5,894 nucleotides of DNA from Clostridia bacterium (GTDB lineage Bacteria > Bacillota > Clostridia > Oscillospirales > CAG-382), in the NCBI GenBank assembly GCA_017397605.1, contig JAFQII010000037.1, forward strand, positions 1 through 5,894. Reading direction: 5' to 3'. The stretch's first letter is position 1, and each line of letters starts with the position of its first letter. The notes below the pieces were generated by a model. That model made no database searches. It was not told where the DNA came from and saw only the letters and a list, made by a program, of their open reading frames with translations. The position numbers and the translations under genes were made by a program. Positions 1 to 5,894 of the stretch are shown here, piece after piece.

Positions 1-68
1 GTACGCACCGACGCATCGCTTTCGGCGCATCGCGTCAGAACCCAAATCAACCAAAGGAAATCAAACAC
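1..68. other. smc leader / left edge, upstream gene not identifiable
   Basis: This short stretch precedes the smc start. No sigma-A type promoter is visible in it. The + strand is open in all three frames from the window edge, and the frame beginning at base 1 closes with TGA at 76-78, so the tail of an upstream gene could end just inside smc. The roughly 25 residues this would give match nothing I recognise; in particular I do not see the end of rnc (ribonuclease III), the usual upstream neighbour of smc in Firmicutes. An 8-base direct repeat (CGCATCGC at 12-19 and 26-33) and a 5-bp inverted repeat (GACGC 10-14, GCGTC 32-36) are present, but no T-run follows, so this is not an intrinsic terminator. 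Confidence 0.4.
53..58 (+). promoter_or_regulatory. Shine-Dalgarno site of smc
   Basis: AAAGGA lies 10 bases before the ATG at 69. It is a partial match to the AGGAGG consensus. The smc frame stays open upstream to the window edge, so this site helps fix the start at 69, together with the family-typical N-terminus that begins there. Confidence 0.6.
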
Positions 69-3000
69 ATGCGATTGACAGCAGTGGAAATGCAGGGGTT
101 CAAATCGTTCCCCGACAAGACAAAAATTACATTTGAACGCGGTGTCACCGCCATCATCGGACCAAACGGAAGCGGCAAGTCCAACATTTCGGATGCCGTT
201 CGCTGGGTTTTGGGCGAGATGAGTATGAAGAGCCTTCGCGGCTCCAAAATGGATGACGTTATTTTCAACGGAACGCCCACGCGTCCCGCGTCCAATTGCG
301 CCTCCGTTTCTTTGTATATCGACACCGAGGAGGAATACCGCGGGAGCCACCAGATCACGATGGACGCGGTAACCGAGGACGAGGCCGCCTCCGATGACAA
401 AATCAGGCTGTCCGATTCGCCCGAGACGGTGATCACGCGCAAATATTACCGCAACGGCGACAGCGAGTATTACATCAACCGCAAGCTGACACGCTTGCGC
501 GATATTTACGAGCTTTTTTATGACACGGGTATCGGCAGAGAGGGCTATTCCGTCATCAGCCAGGGCAAGATCGCCGAGGTGCTTTCGCAAAAGGGCGACG
601 AGCGCCGCAGTATTTTTGAAGAAGCGGCAGGCATCTCCAAGTTTCGCTACCGCAAAACCGAGGCGGAGCGCAAGCTTGCCGACACCGAGAATAATCTGTT
701 GCGCATCGGAGATATTCTTGCAGAGGTATCTTCGCGTGTCAAGCCGCTCGAAAAAGAAGCCGAAAATGCCAAACAATATCTCGTTTTGAGTGAAGAGAAA
801 AAAGGCTTGGAAATCACACTGTGGCTCAACCGCCTGGACGATCTCCGCGAGAAACGCACGGTCGGCGAGGATGGCTTGAATGCCGCACGCATCGCTTTGG
901 AAGAAGCGCAGAGAGCCGAGCAGGCAAAAGAAAAAGAGCTTGACGATCAGCTCAACGAGAATTACGAGATCGCACGCTTGACGTCACTTACCGAGCAGGA
1001 AAAATCCGTTTCGGAACGCATCAAGGCAGAAGCGGAAGGCGAAAAAGCCGTCTGCCTCAACGACCTCGCGCATTACGAGCAGATCGTGACAGAAAGCACA
1101 GCCGCCATCGAGCAGTCCGAGGCGCAATCGGCACTGACGGCGGGACAGATTTCCGCAACCGAGACCATGCTTGCCGCCGCGCGTGCGGAAACGGCGCAGG
1201 TTGAAGCGGAGGTCACCGACAAAGAGACACTTTGGCAAAACGCACACCGGGCGGTTGCGGATGCAAGCAAACGTGCCGAGGACGCAGAGCGCGCTCTTGC
1301 CGAAGCTCGCGCGGCAGAAGCGCTTTGGAGCAAAACGGAAGCGGCTCTCGGCGCAGAGTTGGAGGCGTCCAGAAAGAGCGACAGCGAGAGTGCAGAACGT
1401 ATTTCCGCAGGCAAAGAACGCGTTTCCGCTTTACAGATTACGGTAGGCGAACTGGAAAAAACGCGCGACGCGCTGGAAAGCGCATATCTCGAAACGCTAA
1501 GCCAACTGCGCGACCTGCGCGAGCAGATCAAGCAAGACAGCGCAGACGAAGCGGCGATCCGCGAGGAGAGCGTCGCACTGCGTCTCAAGCTGACAGCCGC
1601 GGAACAGCGCCGCGAAAGCTTACAGCGCATGGAACAGCTTTTTGAGGGCTATTCCGAGAGTGTGCGCACCGTACTTCGTGATGCGGGTGCGGGTAAGATC
1701 AAGCGCAAGGACGGCAAAAACGCCGTGCTTTTGGGCCCTGTTTCCAACATCCTTTCGGCAGAAAACGAGTACGTCGTGGCATTGGAGACCGCGCTTGCGG
1801 CATCCGTGCAGTTTATCGTGGTCGAGAGCGCAGAGGATGCCAAGGGATGCATCCGCTACCTCAAGGATCACCGTCTCGGCAGAGCGACCTTCCTGCCGTT
1901 GGACACCGTGCGCGGTACACTTTGCGATGTGTCAAAGATCAAGGATATGGAGGGCTATGTCGGTATCGCGTCCGACCTTGCCGTTTACGAGGAGCAATAC
2001 CGCGGCATTGCGGCTGACCTGCTGGGCAGAACCGTCATTGCCGATCATATCGACAATGCGGCAAAAATCGCCGCAGCGTCGGGCTATAAGATCAAGATCG
2101 TCACGTTGGACGGTCAGGTTATCAACGCAGGCGGCAGCTTTACGGGCGGTTCGTCTGCAAAGAAAGTGGGCGTGTTCACCCGCGCGGTGGATATCGAGCA
2201 CCTTACCGCGGAGATCCGTGATCTCAACGGAAAGCTGTTGGAAAAAGACTCCCGCGCCTCCCGCAAGCACAAGGCGGTCATCGCCGCGGAGGAGCAGTGC
2301 ACCGAGCTGGAGACGCTTTCCGCAGAGCAAAAAGAACGTTACGATGCGGCAGAAAACGAGGTCAACGGATACCTCGTCCGTATCGAGGAAGAGCTTTCGC
2401 ACATCCGTGCCTTCGAAGAAGGACAAGCAGCGGGAACAGACGGCAGACGCGAGCTGGAAGAACGTCTGCAGACTGTCCGCGACAGCATGAAAAATGCGTC
2501 CGACGAGACGGAAAAAGCCGGGATTGCCAACGCTGATGCACGCCGCTTGGTCGAAGAAGCGCGTGTGGGCGAGTCGCAGGCGTACGATTCCCTCGGGCAA
2601 GCCAAGATCGTATTGATCTCCAAGCGATCTCACGCGGACAGCCTTGCCACACAGCTTACACAGCATACGCAGACGCTTTCGGCAATCATGGAGCGTATTC
2701 AAAACCTCCGTGTGACCGTCGCTTCGGCACAGAATACCATTACCGAACGCGGCAACCGCATCTCGGTAATCGATGAGAAAATTGCCGCAGCATGCAAGGG
2801 CATCGCCGCAAGCGAAGAAAAGCTTGCACAGCTCTTTGGCGGCAGGGAAGCGCAGGAAGCCAAGCTTGCCGAGATCCGCAGACAGCACAAGGAATCACAG
2901 CAAAAGCGTGAAGACGCATTTGTAGCCGTCACCAATGAGGAAAACAACTTCCGCCGTGTGGGCGAGGAGTTTGATCTTGTGACGGGCAAGCTCTGGGACG

Positions 3001-3731
3001 ATTATGAACTGACCTATTCCGACGCGGAGGCGTTCCGTCTCCCCGAAGAAAAGATGGAAAAAGCGCCGTCCCGCCTGGCATCCCTCAAGGCGAAGATCCG
3101 TGCGATGGGCACGATCAACGTCAATGCGGTCGAGGAATACAGACAGATCAAAGAGCGATACGACTTTTTGAGTACGCAGGTCGAGGATCTGCAAAAAACA
3201 AGACGTTCTCTGGACGGCACGATCTCCAAGCTGGAGTCGGAGATGAAGGAGCATTTCGTCACGACGTTCCAAAAGATCAACCAAAGCTTCTCCGAGGTAT
3301 TCGTCGAGCTGTTCGGCGGCGGCAGTGCAAGAATCGAACTGCAAGACCCCGATAATCCTTTGGAATGCGGCATCGACATCATCCTCAAGCCGCCGGGAAA
3401 GAGCGTGCGCAGCATCTCTCTGCTGTCGGGCGGCGAGCAATCTTTTGCCGCAATCGCTTTGTACCTCGCACTGCAAAGCGTCAATCCCGCGCCGTTTTGC
3501 ATCTTTGACGAGATCGAGAGTGCGCTGGATGACATCAACCTCAACAAATTTGCAGATTATATCCGTTCGCACAGCGAAAAAACACAGTATATCGTCATTA
3601 CGCACCGCCGCGGTACGATGGAACGCGCAGACACCCTCTACGGTGTCACCATGCACCAAAAGGGCATCTCGGATTACATCCGATTGAGTCTTGCGGGCCT
3701 GGAAGACAATTTTAAGGAGTATACAAACTGA
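69..3731 (+). CDS. smc: Chromosome segregation/condensation ATPase SMC
   Basis: SMC is the core ATPase of bacterial condensin (Smc-ScpAB). It dimerises through its hinge and uses ATP to extrude and align DNA loops on the nucleoid. The protein is complete (1220 aa; B. subtilis Smc is about 1186). Domains in order: N-terminal ATPase half with the family start MRLTAVEMQGFKSF, Walker A GPNGSGKS (31-38), R-loop arginine R57, and a Q-loop region with YSVISQGK followed by FEEAAGISKFRYRK; a long Ala/Glu/Lys-rich coiled coil (about 170-515); a hinge (about 521-700) with GRATFLPLD and the Gly-rich GGSFTGGS (688-695); a return coiled coil of similar length (about 705-1040); and the C-terminal ATPase half with signature LSGGEQ (1119-1124), Walker B D1147/E1148, D-loop ALDD and H-loop H1179. 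All ATPase residues are present, so it should be active. An acidic insertion at about 86-119 is unusual. The TGA stop overlaps the ftsY ATG. Identification is secure. Confidence 0.98.
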   Translation: MRLTAVEMQGFKSFPDKTKITFERGVTAIIGPNGSGKSNISDAVRWVLGEMSMKSLRGSKMDDVIFNGTPTRPASNCASVSLYIDTEEEYRGSHQITMDAVTEDEAASDDKIRLSDSPETVITRKYYRNGDSEYYINRKLTRLRDIYELFYDTGIGREGYSVISQGKIAEVLSQKGDERRSIFEEAAGISKFRYRKTEAERKLADTENNLLRIGDILAEVSSRVKPLEKEAENAKQYLVLSEEKKGLEITLWLNRLDDLREKRTVGEDGLNAARIALEEAQRAEQAKEKELDDQLNENYEIARLTSLTEQEKSVSERIKAEAEGEKAVCLNDLAHYEQIVTESTAAIEQSEAQSALTAGQISATETMLAAARAETAQVEAEVTDKETLWQNAHRAVADASKRAEDAERALAEARAAEALWSKTEAALGAELEASRKSDSESAERISAGKERVSALQITVGELEKTRDALESAYLETLSQLRDLREQIKQDSADEAAIREESVALRLKLTAAEQRRESLQRMEQLFEGYSESVRTVLRDAGAGKIKRKDGKNAVLLGPVSNILSAENEYVVALETALAASVQFIVVESAEDAKGCIRYLKDHRLGRATFLPLDTVRGTLCDVSKIKDMEGYVGIASDLAVYEEQYRGIAADLLGRTVIADHIDNAAKIAAASGYKIKIVTLDGQVINAGGSFTGGSSAKKVGVFTRAVDIEHLTAEIRDLNGKLLEKDSRASRKHKAVIAAEEQCTELETLSAEQKERYDAAENEVNGYLVRIEEELSHIRAFEEGQAAGTDGRRELEERLQTVRDSMKNASDETEKAGIANADARRLVEEARVGESQAYDSLGQAKIVLISKRSHADSLATQLTQHTQTLSAIMERIQNLRVTVASAQNTITERGNRISVIDEKIAAACKGIAASEEKLAQLFGGREAQEAKLAEIRRQHKESQQKREDAFVAVTNEENNFRRVGEEFDLVTGKLWDDYELTYSDAEAFRLPEEKMEKAPSRLASLKAKIRAMGTINVNAVEEYRQIKERYDFLSTQVEDLQKTRRSLDGTISKLESEMKEHFVTTFQKINQSFSEVFVELFGGGSARIELQDPDNPLECGIDIILKPPGKSVRSISLLSGGEQSFAAIALYLALQSVNPAPFCIFDEIESALDDINLNKFADYIRSHSEKTQYIVITHRRGTMERADTLYGVTMHQKGISDYIRLSLAGLEDNFKEYTN
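3714..3719 (+). promoter_or_regulatory. Shine-Dalgarno site of ftsY inside the smc 3' end
   Basis: AAGGAG is a strong Shine-Dalgarno match lying within the last codons of smc, 11 bases before the ftsY ATG at 3731. Stop and start form TGATG, sharing the A at 3731. This suggests that ribosomes finishing smc can re-initiate at ftsY. The spacing is slightly longer than ideal, which fits partial dependence on coupling; that last point is inference. Confidence 0.75.
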
Positions 3732-4642
3732 TGGGATTTTTTGATAAACTCAAGCAAGGCCTGCAAAAGACCAAAGAGGCCCTGCTCAAGCCCGTGGACA
3801 TGCTGTTTTCTTCGGAGGACAAGGTAGACGACGATTTTTTTGAGGAACTGACCGATCTATTGATCATGGCTGATGTCGGTGTCGAGACCTCCGAGTATAT
3901 CGCGGACACGCTCCGCGAGCGACTCAAGGAGAAGAAAATCCGCGAGACGGGTCCCGCGCGTGAGGAATTCCGCGCGATCTTAAAGGAACTTGTCGGCGAC
4001 GGCGCAGAGCTGACGCTGGGCAGTGCGGGTGTTTCGGTTATTCTGGTGATCGGCGTCAACGGCGTCGGCAAGACCACCTCGATCGGCAAAATCGCAAACT
4101 GTCTCAAACAGCAGGGTAAAAAGGTTATGCTGTGCGCCGCGGATACGTTCCGCGCGGCGGCAATCGAACAGCTCGAGGTCTGGGCAAACCGTTGCGACGT
4201 TCCTCTGATCAAGCAAAAGGAAGGCGCCGACCCCGCCGCAGTCGTGTTTGACGCGGCAGGCGCGGCACGCAAGCAGGGAGCGGACGTGTTGATCGTCGAC
4301 ACCGCAGGCAGACTGCACAACAAAAAGAACCTCATCGATGAGCTTGCCAAAATCAATCGCGTCATCTCGCGTGAGCTGCCCGATGCAACGCGCGACACCC
4401 TGTTGGTGCTGGACGCGTCCACAGGCCAAAACGCATTGGTGCAGGCAAAGGAATTCCGCAAGGCGGCAGAAATCACCGGCCTTGTGCTGACAAAGCTGGA
4501 CGGTACGGCAAAGGGCGGTATCGTGCTTGCGATCAAGCGCGAGCTTGGGATTCCCGTCAAGTACATCGGCGTCGGAGAGGGAATCGATGATCTTCAACCG
4601 TTTGACGGCTCGGAATTTGTCAGCGCATTCTTTGAGGGTTAA
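3731..4642 (+). CDS. ftsY: Signal recognition particle receptor FtsY (SRP GTPase)
   Basis: FtsY is the membrane-associated receptor that docks Ffh/SRP-ribosome complexes at the Sec translocon for co-translational membrane protein insertion. The 303-aa protein starts with a short amphipathic helix (MGFFDKLKQGLQKTKEAL), the likely membrane-targeting segment, then a helical N domain (to about residue 95) and the NG GTPase domain. Visible motifs: G1 GVNGVGKTT (108-116), G2 DTFRAAA (138-144), G3 DTAGR (190-194), G4 TKLDGTAKGG (254-263) and G5 GVGEGIDDLQPFD (280-292). The long acidic A domain of E. coli FtsY is absent, as is usual in Gram-positives. It overlaps the smc stop by one base and is followed 6 bases later by rdgB, so an operon is likely. 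The G5 ending followed by a short phenylalanine-containing tail separates it from Ffh, which would carry a methionine-rich M domain. No anomaly was seen and identification is secure. Confidence 0.97.
   Translation: MGFFDKLKQGLQKTKEALLKPVDMLFSSEDKVDDDFFEELTDLLIMADVGVETSEYIADTLRERLKEKKIRETGPAREEFRAILKELVGDGAELTLGSAGVSVILVIGVNGVGKTTSIGKIANCLKQQGKKVMLCAADTFRAAAIEQLEVWANRCDVPLIKQKEGADPAAVVFDAAGAARKQGADVLIVDTAGRLHNKKNLIDELAKINRVISRELPDATRDTLLVLDASTGQNALVQAKEFRKAAEITGLVLTKLDGTAKGGIVLAIKRELGIPVKYIGVGEGIDDLQPFDGSEFVSAFFEG
4634..4638 (+). promoter_or_regulatory. Shine-Dalgarno site of rdgB inside the ftsY 3' end
   Basis: GAGGG lies in the last codons of ftsY, 10 bases before the ATG at 4649, and is the best ribosome site available for that start. 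The 6-base gap between the ftsY stop and this start leaves no room for a promoter, which supports co-transcription. Confidence 0.55.
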
Positions 4643-4648
4643 AGAATT

Positions 4649-5257
4649 ATGAAACAGTATCAGATCGTCCTCGCGTCCAATAACGCACACAAAACAGAAG
4701 AATTCCGACGCTATTTCCGCGAGTCGGGCTTGCCGATCGAGATCATCACCATGCGCGAGGCGGGCTTCGATGCAGAGATCGCCGAGGATGCGGATACCTT
4801 TGAAGGAAACGCCTATCTCAAGGCAAAGGCAGTCTGCGACGCGACGGGAATGTGCGCGATTGCGGACGACAGCGGTCTGGAGGTAGATGCACTCGGCGGT
4901 GCGCCGGGCGTTTACTCCGCAAGGTATTGCGGCAGACACGGTGACGATGATGCCAACAACCAAAAGCTCTTGCAGGAGCTTGCGGATGTCCCTGACGAAA
5001 AGCGTACGGCACGCTTTGTCAGCGCAATCTGCGCAGTCCGCCCCGACGGAGAACACATCACCGTCCGCGGAACGGCAGAGGGCCGCATCCTGCGCGAAAA
5101 GCGTGGCGCGGGGACATTCGGCTACGACCCGCTGTTTTATTACGAGCCGCTTGCAAAAACCTTTGCAGAGTTGGACGGCAGTGCCAAAAACAGCATCAGC
5201 CATCGCGGCAACGCGCTCGCTCTTTTGTTAAAAAATCGTGATTTCTTTTTGAAATAA
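4649..5257 (+). CDS. rdgB: Non-canonical purine NTP pyrophosphatase (RdgB/HAM1 family)
   Basis: Enzymes of the Ham1/RdgB (ITPase-like) family hydrolyse XTP, dITP and ITP to the monophosphate and pyrophosphate. This keeps deaminated purines out of DNA and RNA; the enzyme is cytosolic and normally a Mg-dependent homodimer. The 202-aa length is typical. Family motifs run in order: the N-terminal substrate loop SNNAHK (10-15), DTFEGNA, the acidic metal/catalytic segment IADDSGLEVDAL with D73 and D74, GGAPGVYSARY, the base-recognition segment FGYDPLF (157-163), and the C-terminal SHRGNAL (184-190). All expected key residues are present. The start at 4649 places the SNNAHK loop at the family-typical distance from the N-terminus. 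It follows ftsY by 6 bases. Substrate preference within the family cannot be read from the sequence alone. Confidence 0.95.
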   Translation: MKQYQIVLASNNAHKTEEFRRYFRESGLPIEIITMREAGFDAEIAEDADTFEGNAYLKAKAVCDATGMCAIADDSGLEVDALGGAPGVYSARYCGRHGDDDANNQKLLQELADVPDEKRTARFVSAICAVRPDGEHITVRGTAEGRILREKRGAGTFGYDPLFYYEPLAKTFAELDGSAKNSISHRGNALALLLKNRDFFLK

Positions 5258-5270
5258 GTGACGAATTTTC

Positions 5271-5299
5271 TTGACAAGCATATTTCATTGTGATATTAT
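5271..5299 (+). promoter_or_regulatory. Strong sigma-A type promoter for cdaA
   Basis: A perfect -35 TTGACA (5271-5276) is followed by a 17-bp spacer and a -10 TATTAT (5294-5299; one mismatch to TATAAT). A TG at 5291-5292 one base before the -10 makes it an extended -10 promoter. Transcription would start near 5306, giving a leader of about 30 bases before the GTG at 5336. The promoter sits 13 bases after the rdgB stop in an AT-rich region. A 6-bp dyad (TTTCAT 5283-5288, ATGAAA 5298-5303) overlaps the -10 and could be an operator or chance. The promoter call itself is well supported; its activity is inferred. Confidence 0.85.
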
Positions 5300-5322
5300 G
5301 AAAATAGGTTAATTTTTAATAA

Positions 5323-5329
5323 GGCGGAG
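5323..5329 (+). promoter_or_regulatory. Shine-Dalgarno site setting the cdaA GTG start
   Basis: GGCGGAG, with a GGAG core at 5326-5329, lies 6 bases before GTG at 5336. Reading the same frame upstream meets a TGA at 5291-5293 with no ATG, GTG or TTG in between. The next in-frame ATG is internal (5453) and would remove the first membrane helix. This site therefore decides the start. Confidence 0.75.
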
Positions 5330-5335
5330 AAAACA

Positions 5336-5894
5336 GTGACGGCTATTTTGGATTATTTTCGCTATGTAGGCGAGCAACTCAAATCCATACGCTTTGTGGA
5401 TGTCCTTGACATCCTTTTGGTCGCGTTTGTTTTCTATTATATTTTTCAGTTTATGCGCAAGCGCCGTGCAAGCAAACTGCTTGCGGGCATTGTTTTGCTG
5501 ATCGTTTTGCTGTTGGCAAGCGAGGTTGCGCAGATGAAAGCGCTCAATTTTATTCTGACCAACGTGTTTTCCGTCGGTATCCTTTCGCTGATCATCGTGT
5601 TTCAGCCCGAGCTCCGCAGTTTTTTGGAGAAGGTCGGCGGTACGACTGTTTCCAACTTCAAGGGTAAGCTGGATAAAACACAGGATACCGTGCTGTTGCC
5701 GATACTCAAAGAGGTCTGCACAGCCGCAGAATATTTTTCCAAGACCAAAACAGGCGCACTCATTGTGTTTGAGCGCTCCGTCAAGCTTGAGGAGCAGATC
5801 CGTACCGGTACGGTTCTGGATGCGTCGGTTTCTTCCTACTTGCTGGAGAATATTTTTTTCAACAAATCTCCGTTGCATGACGGCGCGGTGATCA
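5336..5894 (+). CDS. cdaA: Diadenylate cyclase CdaA (DacA), membrane-bound, 3' end outside window
   Basis: CdaA condenses two ATP into cyclic di-AMP, the second messenger controlling potassium and osmolyte transport and cell-wall homeostasis in Firmicutes. It is the most widespread enzyme of this kind and is often essential. The visible 186 codons start at GTG and encode three membrane helices (about 22-40, 47-65 and 70-89), the conserved QPELR (90-94), a linker helix, then the DisA_N/DAC catalytic domain with KTGALIVFER (138-147), GTVLDA (158-163) and the catalytic DGA motif D182-G183-A184 preceded by NKSPLHD. The RHR motif and the rest of the domain, probably about 90 residues, lie beyond the window edge; this is a window cut, not a truncation. 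The usual partners cdaR and glmM would be expected just downstream, which cannot be checked here. It has its own promoter and is not tightly coupled to rdgB. The N-terminal part is T-rich, as expected for membrane helices. Confidence 0.96.
   Translation, partial: MTAILDYFRYVGEQLKSIRFVDVLDILLVAFVFYYIFQFMRKRRASKLLAGIVLLIVLLLASEVAQMKALNFILTNVFSVGILSLIIVFQPELRSFLEKVGGTTVSNFKGKLDKTQDTVLLPILKEVCTAAEYFSKTKTGALIVFERSVKLEEQIRTGTVLDASVSSYLLENIFFNKSPLHDGAVI

Noticed and set aside
10..36. Direct and inverted short repeats before smc
   Set aside because: The 8-base direct repeat and 5-bp dyad are short, have no T-run, and sit in what may be the coding tail of an upstream gene. They are compatible with chance.
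1100..1620. Ala/Glu/Arg-rich periodic sequence that might look like a tandem repeat
   Set aside because: It is heptad-type coiled-coil coding sequence of the SMC arm. I see no exact tandem DNA repeat units.
1642..2490. A 282-codon + strand open frame inside smc in another frame
   Set aside because: The translation is Arg/Ser/Pro-rich low-quality sequence, typical of an out-of-frame reading of GC-rich coding DNA. The smc frame explains this region fully.
1932..2888. A 318-codon open frame on the - strand inside smc
   Set aside because: It is antisense to the hinge and return coiled coil of a clearly intact smc. No family features and no separate ribosome site or promoter were noticed, so it is a shadow frame.
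3712..4566. A 284-codon - strand open frame antisense to ftsY
   Set aside because: Ser-rich shadow of the ftsY reading frame with no recognisable motif, while ftsY carries all five G motifs.
3980..5203. A 407-codon open frame on the - strand across ftsY and rdgB
   Set aside because: It lies antisense to two genes with complete, family-typical motifs, crosses their junction, and its translation is Cys/Arg-rich with no recognisable domain. It is a shadow of the codon periodicity of the real genes.
5229..5257. Possible intrinsic terminator at the rdgB end (AAATC/GATTT, and ATTTC-TTTTT-GAAAT)
   Set aside because: The stems are only 5 bp and almost pure A/T, one has a 2-base loop, and both overlap the final rdgB codons. 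Neither has a GC-rich stem followed by a U-tract, so termination is not supported.
5308..5320. TTAA-TTT-TTAA inverted repeat in the cdaA leader as a possible RNA structure or riboswitch
   Set aside because: A 4-bp A/T stem in a leader of about 30 bases is far too small for a riboswitch such as ydaO, and it is unstable.

Overview
The window is a compact run of housekeeping genes, all on the + strand, from a Gram-positive bacterium. The best guess is a gut-type member of the class Clostridia (Oscillospiraceae-like). This rests on the style of the SMC, FtsY and CdaA sequences, an FtsY without the long acidic N-terminal extension of proteobacteria, a Firmicutes-type smc-ftsY pair, and purine-rich Shine-Dalgarno sites. 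The genes look moderately GC-rich; the only clearly AT-rich stretch is at about 5220-5340. The taxonomic guess is inference and was not checked by a search.

Layout. Positions 1-68 are a short leader whose upstream gene lies outside the window. Positions 69-3731 hold a complete smc (1220 aa chromosome condensin ATPase). Positions 3731-4642 hold a complete ftsY (303 aa signal recognition particle receptor GTPase), which overlaps the smc stop by one base. Positions 4649-5257 hold a complete rdgB-type non-canonical purine NTP pyrophosphatase (202 aa), 6 bases after ftsY. A 78-base AT-rich intergenic region follows with a near-consensus sigma-A promoter (TTGACA, 17 bp, TATTAT with an extended -10 TG). 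From 5336 to the window end runs the 5' part of cdaA (dacA), the membrane-bound diadenylate cyclase that makes c-di-AMP. It starts at GTG and is cut by the window edge just after the DGA catalytic motif.

How they work together. smc, ftsY and rdgB are tightly packed, with a stop/start overlap and Shine-Dalgarno sites inside the preceding genes. They are probably co-transcribed and partly translationally coupled. Their products act in chromosome organisation, membrane protein targeting and nucleotide pool cleansing, so they share growth-related expression rather than one pathway. cdaA has its own promoter and starts a new transcription unit, although no convincing terminator separates it from rdgB, so read-through is possible.

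I see no mobile element, CRISPR array, RNA gene or unknown gene cassette, and no previously undescribed system. The points most worth a second look are an acidic insertion in the SMC head, the variant SMC ATPase signature, and the cdaA promoter with a small dyad over its -10 element.
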